Positions 21,436-27,505 of a stretch of DNA of 27,505 nt are shown here, piece after piece; position 1 is the first letter of the stretch, and each line of letters begins with the position of its first letter. The stretch is taken from assembly GCA_041166365.1 (NCBI GenBank), contig JBEEFX010000207.1, positions 1 to 27,505 of the forward strand. Direction: 5' to 3'. The stretch is from DASUCS01 sp041166365. Its GTDB lineage: Bacteria; Actinomycetota; Acidimicrobiia; Acidimicrobiales; JACDCH01. Made by a program: the position numbers and the translations under genes. The notes below the pieces were generated by a model, which had not been told where the DNA came from, made no database searches, and worked only from the letters and a program-made list of their open reading frames with translations.

Positions 21436-21441
21436 ACCATA
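21436..21441 (-). promoter_or_regulatory. -10 hexamer TATGGT, leaderless promoter of the Nudix gene
   Basis: TATGGT on the minus strand is followed by CGACGG (six bases) and GTG 21429. It shares its TA pair (21440-21441) with the opposite promoter. Confidence 0.6.
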
Positions 21442-21445
21442 CGCT
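21440..21445 (+). promoter_or_regulatory. -10 hexamer TACGCT, leaderless promoter of the DNA methyltransferase-met operon
   Basis: TACGCT is followed by GACGAC (six bases) and GTG 21452. It uses the same TA as the Nudix promoter on the other strand, as at 11282-11291. Confidence 0.6.
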
Positions 21446-21451
21446 GACGAC

Positions 21452-22894
21452 GTGCTGTCGCCGACCCGAAGGCGTGAGTTGGGCGCGTTCTACACGCCGG
21501 TCGACGTGGCCGACCGGTTGGTGGCGATCGCGCTCGATGGTGTCGACGGCGCACCGCTGGTGTGCGATCCGTCGTGCGGTGATGGCGCGTTCCTCCTTGC
21601 CGCAGCGCGGGCCCTCGAGACTCGCGGCCTCGCGCCGGAGCACATCGCCCGTGACCTGCTGTGGGGTGTCGACGTCGATCCGGCCGCGGTCGACGCGACC
21701 CGGGCGTCGATCACCGCGTGGGCCGGGGTGCCACCAGGCGAGCACGTGCGCATCGGCGACGGGCTCGCTGACCACGGGTGGTCGGGCCGGTTCGATGTCG
21801 TGGTCGGAAACCCGCCGTTCCTGAACCAACTGGAGCGTGCGACCGTTCGCGATCGCGTGACGCGCTGGTCGTCCGTCGGTGGACCGTACGCCGACACGGC
21901 GTTCCTCTTTCTGCTCGCGGGCCTCGACCTCGCCCGTGCCGGTGGTCGGATCGTTCTCGTGCAGCCACAGTCGCTGGCTGCGGCGCGCGACGCGGCCGCC
22001 ATTCGCGACACCGTGCTCGCCGGGGGAGCCCTCACGGGCGTGTGGACGTGCAACGAGCTCGTCTTCGATGCCAGTGCCCGTGTGTGTGCACCCGTGATCG
22101 TGCGTGAGGGGCAGCAGCCGGACGACGTGAGCCGGTGGTCGGATCGCTCGGTGACGCCCGTAGCGCCCGCCCGCTTCGATCGCGCCGCCTCGTGGAGCCG
22201 TCTCCTCGTACGGAGGGACCAGGCCCCGCCGGTCACCCTGGCTGGCCCCGACCGGCTCGGCCAGATCGCGACAGCAACGGCAGGATTCCGCGACCAGTTC
22301 TACGGCCTCGTGCCGTTCGTGATCGATCGGGCCGACGCCGACGAGCGGGCGTTCCCCCGGCTCGTCACGTGCGGTGTGATCGACCCCGGTGCCAGCGCGT
22401 GGGGGACGAGGCCGCTGAAGTTCGCCGGCAAGAAGTGGCAACACCCTCGCATCGATGTGGACTCGATGGCGGACGGCGCCGTCCGCCGTTGGGTCGTCGA
22501 TCGGCTGGTGCCGAAGGTGGTGCTGGCGACGCAGACGAAGATCCTCGAGGCGGCCGTCGACGTCGAAGGCACCTGGGTTCCGTCGACCCCGGTGATCGCA
22601 GTCCATGCGGAGCCCACCCTGCTCGTGCGCGTGGGCGCCGTGCTGCTGGCCCCACCGGTGAGCGCATGGGCCGCGTCGACGTACGCCGGTGTGGCGTTGA
22701 CGGCCGATGCGATCAAGCTGTCGGCCCGGCAGGTCGTCGAGATCCCGCTCCCCACGAACGAGGCCGCGTGGGCACGGGGGGCGGCGGCGTTGGCCGGGGG
22801 AGACGTGCTCGAGGCGGGGCGATTGATGACGCTGGCGTACCGCTGCGACCCCGAGGTCACGCAGTGGTGGGCCAATAGGTGGCAAACCTCCTAG
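21452..22894 (+). CDS. DNA N6-adenine methyltransferase (type II-like, no visible restriction partner)
   Basis: A 480-residue DNA methyltransferase of the amino-methylating class. The motif order is that of the gamma/TaqI- and Eco57I-like group. Motif X is ELGAFYTPVDVADRLV (9-24), motif I is VCDPSCGDGAFLLAA (37-51), motif II is WGVDVDPAAV (71-80), and motif IV is VVVGNPPFLNQL (117-127), where NPPF binds the target adenine. SVGGPYADTAFLFLLAGLDLARAGGRIVLVQPQSLAA holds motifs V-VII. The remaining 270 residues should form the target-recognition domain and have no nuclease motif I can see, so a fused restriction enzyme is unlikely. GTG 21452 is fixed by TACGCT six bases upstream. No restriction endonuclease gene is adjacent; metX follows 22 bases after its stop. 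Confidence 0.87.
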   Translation: MLSPTRRRELGAFYTPVDVADRLVAIALDGVDGAPLVCDPSCGDGAFLLAAARALETRGLAPEHIARDLLWGVDVDPAAVDATRASITAWAGVPPGEHVRIGDGLADHGWSGRFDVVVGNPPFLNQLERATVRDRVTRWSSVGGPYADTAFLFLLAGLDLARAGGRIVLVQPQSLAAARDAAAIRDTVLAGGALTGVWTCNELVFDASARVCAPVIVREGQQPDDVSRWSDRSVTPVAPARFDRAASWSRLLVRRDQAPPVTLAGPDRLGQIATATAGFRDQFYGLVPFVIDRADADERAFPRLVTCGVIDPGASAWGTRPLKFAGKKWQHPRIDVDSMADGAVRRWVVDRLVPKVVLATQTKILEAAVDVEGTWVPSTPVIAVHAEPTLLVRVGAVLLAPPVSAWAASTYAGVALTADAIKLSARQVVEIPLPTNEAAWARGAAALAGGDVLEAGRLMTLAYRCDPEVTQWWANRWQTS

Positions 22895-22915
22895 AGGTGT
22901 CGGCCATCATGGAGG
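22877..22915 (+). promoter_or_regulatory. Possible alternative small hairpins ahead of metX
   Basis: AGGT (22877-22880) can pair with ACCT (22886-22889); ACCTC (22886-22890) can instead pair with GAGGT (22894-22898); and CCTCC (22887-22891) is also complementary to GGAGG (22911-22915) just before the metX start. These choices exclude one another and could affect metX translation. The stems are only four or five pairs long, so chance is a real possibility. Confidence 0.25.
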
Positions 22916-22916
22916 G

Positions 22917-24101
22917 GTGGACCGCCGGGTACATCCGTCGATGTTGCCGGCGTCCGGCGCGTGGCGGCCCGGCGATCCCGCAGGACATCGGCGGTTCCTG
23001 GCCCTCGCCGGCGACCGGCCGTTCGTGCTCGAAGGCGGCGGCGCCCTGCGGGACATCACGCTGTCCTACGAGACCTGGGGAGCGCTGGCGGACGACGGCG
23101 GCAACGCTCTCCTCGTCTGTCACGCCTTGACGGGCGACAGTCACGCCGCCGGCCCCGCCGACGACGGGCACGCAACCCCTGGCTGGTGGGACGCGCTGAT
23201 CGGTCCGGGCCGCGTGCTCGACACCGACAAGTACTTCGTGGTGTGCGCCAACGTGCTCGGCGGTTGTCAGGGAACCACCGGGCCGGCATCGCCGCACCCC
23301 GACGACGGGCGCCCGTACGCCTCACGCTTCCCTGTCGTGTCGATCCGCGATTGGGTGCGCACGCAGGCGGGCCTCGCCGACCACCTGGGTGTCGAGAGGT
23401 GGCTCTCGGCGATCGGCGGCTCGATGGGCGGGATGATGGTGCTCGAGTGGGCGATCATGTTCCCGCAGCGCGTGCGTTCGGTCGTCCCGATCGCCACGTG
23501 CGTCGCCGCGACCGCACAGCAGATCGGTTGGTGGAGCAGCGGCCGTCGCGTGGTGCAGCTCGATCCGAAGTTTCGCGGGGGCGACTACTACGACGCCGAA
23601 CCGGGCGAAGGGCCGCACGAAGGGCTCGCGCTCGCACGCATGATCAGCCAGATCACGTTCCGGAGCGACGACGTGTTCACCGACCGCTTCGGCCGCGAGG
23701 TCGTGGAGCCGTTGAACGGCGGCTTCTCGCTGTGGCAACGATTCGAGGTCGAGCGCTACCTCGAGTATCACGGCGACAAGCTCGTCCGCCGGTTCGACGC
23801 CAACTCGTACCTGCTGCTCACCAAGGCGATGGACCTGCATGATCTCGGACGTGGCCGCGGCGGTCTCGTGCCCGCGGTCACGCGCATCGAGGTGCCGGTC
23901 CAAGCGATGGGAATCTCCTCCGACCTGCTGTATCCCTCGTACCAATCGCGCGAGATCGTCGATGCCGTGAACGCGGCCGGAGGTGACGCCGAGTACGTCG
24001 AGCTCGATAGCCCCCACGGCCACGATGCGTTCCTGCTGGAGCTCGACCAGGTCGGCGAGGCGTTGACGAAGTTCCTACACAGGGTGGAGAACGATGGCTG
24101 A
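22917..24101 (+). CDS. metX: Homoserine O-acyltransferase
   Basis: A 394-residue alpha/beta-hydrolase-fold enzyme that activates homoserine with acetyl-CoA (or succinyl-CoA) for methionine synthesis. LSYETWGALADDGGNALLVCHALTGDSHAAG (49-79) and WWDALIGPGRVLDTDKYFVVCANVLGGCQGTTGPASPHPDDGRPY are MetX signatures. The nucleophile is Ser169 in IGGSMGGMMVLEW, with the acid Asp336 (GISSDLLYPS) and the base His369 (SPHGHDAFL). MetX-type proteins may use either acyl donor, and I cannot settle that here. GTG 22917 has GGAGGGG immediately before it, which is unusually close; no leaderless box fits, so it is probably read from the methyltransferase transcript. Its end overlaps the next gene by eight bases (ATGGCTGA). 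Confidence 0.93.
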   Translation: MDRRVHPSMLPASGAWRPGDPAGHRRFLALAGDRPFVLEGGGALRDITLSYETWGALADDGGNALLVCHALTGDSHAAGPADDGHATPGWWDALIGPGRVLDTDKYFVVCANVLGGCQGTTGPASPHPDDGRPYASRFPVVSIRDWVRTQAGLADHLGVERWLSAIGGSMGGMMVLEWAIMFPQRVRSVVPIATCVAATAQQIGWWSSGRRVVQLDPKFRGGDYYDAEPGEGPHEGLALARMISQITFRSDDVFTDRFGREVVEPLNGGFSLWQRFEVERYLEYHGDKLVRRFDANSYLLLTKAMDLHDLGRGRGGLVPAVTRIEVPVQAMGISSDLLYPSYQSREIVDAVNAAGGDAEYVELDSPHGHDAFLLELDQVGEALTKFLHRVENDG

Positions 24102-25269
24102 ACGCGACTGGCACAGCGAGACCCGCGCGGTGCGCGCCGGACGCACGTACAACGACTCCTCGCTCGCGCCCGTCCTGTGGCCGTCGACGACGTACTTCAA
24201 CCGATCGGTCGACGAGAACTTCGCCCTCGCCAGGTCGGCGCACCCGGGCAAGTTCTACAGCCGCAACGGCAGCCCCACCGTGCTCGAGTTCGAGGACGCC
24301 ATCGCGGCGCTCGAGGGGGCCGAGGCGGCGCTGGCGTTCGCGTCCGGCATGGGCGCGCTCTCGTCCGTGCTCCTCACGTTCTGCGGCGCGGGCGATCACG
24401 TCGTCGCCCAGTCACGGACGTTCTCGGTCACCAATCAGATGTTCACGATGCTCTGCCCGCGACTCGGCATCGACGTGTCATTCGTCGACGCCACCGATGC
24501 CGACGCCGTGCGGGCCGCAGTGCGCCCGGGCAAGACCCAACTCGTCGTCGTCGAATCGCCGGCGAACCCTGGCCTCGACGTGATCGACCTCGACGCGATC
24601 GGCAGCATCGCCGGGCCGTTCACGGTGTGCGACGCGACGTTCGCGCCGCCGCCCGTGCAGCAGACGCTGTCGCATGGCATCGACATCGTGATGCACGCGG
24701 CGACGAAGGGCATCGCGGGCCACAACGACGCGATGCTCGGCGTGATCGCCGCCGAACGAGACCTGATCGCGGCGGTCTGGGGCCATCACCTGATCCACGG
24801 TGCGGTGTGCTCGCCTTTCGACGCGTGGAACGCCTTGCGCGGCATACGCACGTTGCACGCTCGTGTGCGACAGGAGTCGGAGACGGCTCAGGCGTTGGCC
24901 GAGTTCCTCGAATCGCACCCCGCGGTTGCGCGAGTGATGTACCCGGGGCTCGACTCGCATCCACAGCGCGACGTCGCAAAGCGCCAGATGACGTCGGGCG
25001 GCACCGTGCTCACGTTCGAGCTCGCCGGTGGGCTCGAGGCCGGTCGCCGCTTCGTCGAGGGCGTCGAGATCGCGCAAGTGGCACCGTCGCTCGGCGGTCC
25101 CGAGACGCTGGTGGTGCATCCCCCGACGATGACCGCGGCGACGCTGACGCCCGACGAGCGGGCGTCGATGGGCATCGGCGAGGGGATGATTCGCGTGTCG
25201 GTCGGGCTCGAGCATGCCGACGACGTGATCGCTGACTTCCGCCAGAGCCTCGACCCGCTGGCTTCGTGA
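24094..25269 (+). CDS. Trans-sulfuration PLP enzyme (cystathionine gamma-synthase / O-acylhomoserine sulfhydrylase type)
   Basis: A 391-residue PLP enzyme of the Cys/Met metabolism family. KFYSRNGSPTVLEFEDAIAALEGAEAALAFASGMGA (53-88) has the Tyr55/Arg57 phosphate-binding pair. VVVESPANPGLDVIDLDAI and TVCDATFAPPPVQQ (Asp180) bind the cofactor ring, and VMHAATKGIAGHNDAMLGVI carries the PLP lysine, Lys205. GEGMIRVSVGLEHADDVIADF is the usual C-terminal substrate-carboxylate site. Where most relatives have the active-site LYGGT loop (Tyr stacked on PLP), this one reads RTFSVT (108-113), so Phe110 replaces Tyr. Because metX is co-transcribed, it probably uses O-acylhomoserine to make cystathionine or homocysteine; other family reactions are possible. 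Its start overlaps metX by eight bases and its TGA overlaps the next GTG. Confidence 0.88.
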   Translation: MAERDWHSETRAVRAGRTYNDSSLAPVLWPSTTYFNRSVDENFALARSAHPGKFYSRNGSPTVLEFEDAIAALEGAEAALAFASGMGALSSVLLTFCGAGDHVVAQSRTFSVTNQMFTMLCPRLGIDVSFVDATDADAVRAAVRPGKTQLVVVESPANPGLDVIDLDAIGSIAGPFTVCDATFAPPPVQQTLSHGIDIVMHAATKGIAGHNDAMLGVIAAERDLIAAVWGHHLIHGAVCSPFDAWNALRGIRTLHARVRQESETAQALAEFLESHPAVARVMYPGLDSHPQRDVAKRQMTSGGTVLTFELAGGLEAGRRFVEGVEIAQVAPSLGGPETLVVHPPTMTAATLTPDERASMGIGEGMIRVSVGLEHADDVIADFRQSLDPLAS

Positions 25270-26087
25270 GCGGCCCATACGAGTTCGTCATCGCCGATGT
25301 CTTCACCGGCACGGCATTGGCCGGCAATCAGCTTGCCGTGTTCGTCGACGGGGACGCAGTTCCCGACGAGTTGAAGCAGGCTCTCGCCAAGGAGATCGGC
25401 TTCAGCGAGACCGTGTACGTGGGGCACGGTGACCGTGTCCGGATCTTCACCCCGGGAACGGAGCTGCCCTTTGCCGGACACCCGGTGCTCGGTACGGCCT
25501 TCGTGTTGACGCGGGCCCGCGGTGTCAGCGAGATCGAGTTGCTGTGCACGGCGGGCCCGGTCCGGTTGACGTTCGACGCGCGAGGCCGTGGCCGGATGAC
25601 GCAGCCGTTGCCCTCGTGGAGTCCGTTCCCTGATCCCGACGCGTTGCTCGCCGCCCTCGGAGTACCGGTTTCGCTGGTGCCGGTCGACGTGTACGTCAAC
25701 GGGCCGGAGCACGCGTTCGTCCTGTTGCCGTCGTCGCAGGACGTCGCGAAGCTCTCGCCGGACTTCGGTCGGCTCACGGCGATCGCCGGGAAGTGCGGCG
25801 TCAACTGCGTGGCGGGCGACGGCCCGTCGTGGAAGAGCCGGATGTTCGGCCCGGGCATGGGCATCACCGAAGACCCCGCGACCGGATCGGCCGCCGGCCC
25901 ATTGGCCGTGCATCTGTGCCGGCACGGGCTCGTGGCGTGGGGCACGGAGATCACAATCACGCAAGGCGTCGAGATCGGCCGGCCCTCGACGCTGTACGCC
26001 ATCGCCCGCGGGAGCAATGCTGGTCTGGACGCCGTCGAGGTCGCGGGCGATACGGTCATCGTTGGCCGGGGGACGTTCGAGCTGTAG
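25266..26087 (+). CDS. PhzF-family isomerase/epimerase-like protein
   Basis: A 273-residue protein with the diaminopimelate-epimerase fold of the PhzF family. FVIADVFTGTALAGNQLAVFVDGD is the N-terminal signature; the catalytic acid is Glu48 in KEIGFSETVYV. RIFTPGTELPFAGHPVLGTAFVL and GITEDPATGSAAGPLAVHL are the two loops that close over the substrate. Known members isomerise 2,3-dihydro-3-hydroxyanthranilate in phenazine synthesis, but most bacterial ones have unknown substrates. No phenazine genes are in view. GTG 25266 shares GTGA with the stop of the PLP enzyme gene, so the two are translationally coupled, which suggests a role with amino-acid derivatives. The next gene begins nine bases after its stop. 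Confidence 0.9.
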   Translation: MSGPYEFVIADVFTGTALAGNQLAVFVDGDAVPDELKQALAKEIGFSETVYVGHGDRVRIFTPGTELPFAGHPVLGTAFVLTRARGVSEIELLCTAGPVRLTFDARGRGRMTQPLPSWSPFPDPDALLAALGVPVSLVPVDVYVNGPEHAFVLLPSSQDVAKLSPDFGRLTAIAGKCGVNCVAGDGPSWKSRMFGPGMGITEDPATGSAAGPLAVHLCRHGLVAWGTEITITQGVEIGRPSTLYAIARGSNAGLDAVEVAGDTVIVGRGTFEL

Positions 26088-26096
26088 GGGGAAACC

Positions 26097-27505
26097 ATGG
26101 ACCGCGTGTTGCGAGGCGGCAAGGTCATCGATGGCACCGGCGCGCCGGCGCGATCAGCCGACGTGGCGATCGAGGGCGACCGCATCGTCGCGGTCGGCGA
26201 TGTCGGCTCGACAGATGGTGCTGAGGTCGTCGAGCTCGACGGGCTCGTCCTCGCGCCCGGATTCGTCGACATCCACACGCACTACGACGCGCAAGTCACC
26301 TGGGACGGGGATCTCACGCCTTCGTGCTGGCACGGCGTCACGTCGGTGGTGATGGGCAACTGCGGATTCAGCATCGCGCCGACTCGACCGGAAGACCGAG
26401 CGGTGATCGCTCGCACGCTCGAAAACGTCGAAGGCATGTCGGTCGAGGCACTCACCGAGGGCATCGACTGGTCGTTCGAGACGTTCCCCGAGTATCTCGA
26501 CGCCCTCGACCGGACACCGAAGCGCCTCAACGTCGCGGCGATGATCGGGCACACCGCGTTGCGCATCTACGCGCTCGGGGACGACGCAACCGAGCGCGCC
26601 GCCACGCCCGACGAGGTCGAGCGCATGCGGGCGATCGTGGGTGAAGCGATCGACGCCGGCGCCATCGGCTTTGCCACGTCGAAGTCGCCGACGCACTCCG
26701 GTGACGCCGGCAAGCCCGTGCCGAGCCGCTTCGCGGAGATCGAGGAGATCACCCGCATCGCGTCGGTGATGGGGGAGAAGAACCGCGGGACCTTCCAGGC
26801 CACCATCGGCCCCGGCTTCTACGTGAAGGAGATGGCCGCGCTGTCGGAGGAGATCGGCCGTCCCGCGACGTGGACTGCATTGCTGACGTTGAGCGAGGCG
26901 CCGGGCAAGGCGAAGGAGACGCTCGACAAGCAGGCGGCGCTCGGTGGTGAGGTGTGGCCGCAGATCGCCTGTCGCCCGCTGGTGTTCCAGATCACGCTCG
27001 AGGATCCGTTCCCGTTCGCCATGGCACCGGGGTTCGACGAGATCCTGGCGGCGCCGCGCGCGGCACGCGCCGACATCTACGCCGACCCCGAGTGGCGCGA
27101 CCGCGTTCGTCCCGGGCTCGACCGCGTGTGGGGCCACACCTGGGGCAAGGACTGGATCGACGAGACGGAGAAGCACGTTGCGCTCCGGCAGGGCCCGTCG
27201 ATCGCGGAGATCGCGGCCGCTCGGGGTCAGCACCCGATGGACGCCATGATCGACCTCGCCCTCGAGGAAGACCTCAAGACGCGCTTCGCGATCGTGTTGG
27301 CGAACGACGGCAAGGAGGAGATCGCCGAGTTGCTCGCCGACAACCGCGCGGTGATCGGGCTCTCCGACGCGGGCGCCCACGCGTCGCAGATCTGCGACGC
27401 CTGCTTCTCGACCCACCTGCTCGGGCATTGGGTGCGTGAGCTCGGCGCGATCTCGCTGGAACAGGCCGTGCACCGGCTCACCGCGCACGCCGCTCACGTG
27501 TTCCG
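26097..27505 (+). CDS. N-acyl-D-amino-acid deacylase-like amidohydrolase (3' end outside window)
   Basis: The first 469 codons of an amidohydrolase-superfamily protein; the frame is open to the window end, so the stop is not seen. The N-terminus, VLRGGKVIDGTGAPARSADVAIEGDRIVAVGDV, is the small beta domain. GFVDIHTHYDAQVTWD holds the metal-binding His60 and His62. MGNCGFSIAPTRPEDR (Cys89) matches the metal-bridging Cys of D-aminoacylases. AMIGHTALRIYALG supplies the next His, and GLSDAGAHASQICDACFSTHLL the catalytic Asp near residue 424. Relatives deacylate N-acyl-D-amino acids; the substrate here is not proven. The segment GFATSKSPTHSGDAGKPVPSR differs somewhat from textbook D-aminoacylase and fits the actinobacterial branch. 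ATG 26097 has a GGGGG at five bases' spacing and follows the PhzF stop after nine bases. Confidence 0.87.
   Translation, partial: MDRVLRGGKVIDGTGAPARSADVAIEGDRIVAVGDVGSTDGAEVVELDGLVLAPGFVDIHTHYDAQVTWDGDLTPSCWHGVTSVVMGNCGFSIAPTRPEDRAVIARTLENVEGMSVEALTEGIDWSFETFPEYLDALDRTPKRLNVAAMIGHTALRIYALGDDATERAATPDEVERMRAIVGEAIDAGAIGFATSKSPTHSGDAGKPVPSRFAEIEEITRIASVMGEKNRGTFQATIGPGFYVKEMAALSEEIGRPATWTALLTLSEAPGKAKETLDKQAALGGEVWPQIACRPLVFQITLEDPFPFAMAPGFDEILAAPRAARADIYADPEWRDRVRPGLDRVWGHTWGKDWIDETEKHVALRQGPSIAEIAAARGQHPMDAMIDLALEEDLKTRFAIVLANDGKEEIAELLADNRAVIGLSDAGAHASQICDACFSTHLLGHWVRELGAISLEQAVHRLTAHAAHVF

Noticed and set aside
21188..22885. A 565-codon minus-strand open frame opposite the DNA methyltransferase.
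   Set aside because: Arg/His/Asp-rich antisense shadow of a gene with complete methyltransferase motifs; typical of GC-rich DNA.
22877..22916. A SAM-responsive riboswitch ahead of metX.
   Set aside because: The gap to the upstream stop is only 22 bases, too short for any known SAM riboswitch; only tiny hairpins are possible.
25266..26087. Phenazine biosynthesis (phzF) gene.
   Set aside because: PhzF-fold proteins are widespread outside phenazine clusters, and no other phz gene is present.

Overview
The window reads as chromosomal DNA of a high-GC actinobacterium. Supporting signs are pervasive GTG starts, very tight gene packing, a polyphosphate glucokinase of the mycobacterial type, a small DUF2516-like membrane protein, and a palindrome of the actinobacterial/Gram-positive LexA type at dinB. 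The mix of genes (FadE5-like acyl-CoA dehydrogenase, SMP-30 protein, many GTG-started operons) fits Acidimicrobiia (Ilumatobacter-like), but that placement is an inference. I see no rRNA, tRNA, CRISPR, insertion sequence or phage gene, and no stretch over 300 bases without a gene.

Layout. (1) 1-1628: the 3' end of gltD, then a 46-bp two-level palindrome, then a family 2 glycosyltransferase. (2) 1618-5528: a small membrane protein on the minus strand faces away from a plus-strand operon of SDR, LmbE/PIG-L deacetylase and EamA transporter. Minus-strand dinB converges on that operon and carries an SOS box at its start. (3) 5593-7858: a leaderless methyltransferase gene, converging with a minus-strand pair (secreted Thr-rich protein, then GNAT). 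(4) 7951-11274: a minus-strand operon of ppgK, SDR, asparaginase and a metallo-beta-lactamase-fold protein, every junction overlapping by 1-4 bases. (5) 11299-13913: the divergent SMP-30 and acyl-CoA dehydrogenase operon, converging on an APH-type phosphotransferase. (6) 14996-16911: a D-Ala-D-Ala carboxypeptidase converging on a PhyH dioxygenase. (7) 16953-20923: glutathione peroxidase, MFS exporter, DEAD-box helicase, then a His-bearing polytopic membrane protein with its own promoter. (8) 20893-27505: a minus-strand Nudix hydrolase divergent from a five-gene run of DNA N6-adenine methyltransferase, metX, a trans-sulfuration PLP enzyme, a PhzF-family protein and an N-acyl-D-amino-acid deacylase-like amidohydrolase that runs off the window.

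The strongest unlisted structure is regulatory. At least eleven transcription-unit heads have a TANNNT hexamer placed 6-8 bases (mostly 6-7) before the ATG or GTG, with no room for a Shine-Dalgarno site. This is the signature of leaderless transcripts, and it fixes several start codons. In two divergent pairs the opposing hexamers share the same TA dinucleotide, so the two promoters should exclude each other. Other points of interest are a metallo-beta-lactamase-fold protein that has lost the whole HxHxDH site, a PLP enzyme with Phe where its family has the active-site Tyr, an unrecognised membrane protein with six histidines, and an orphan DNA methyltransferase leading a methionine operon.
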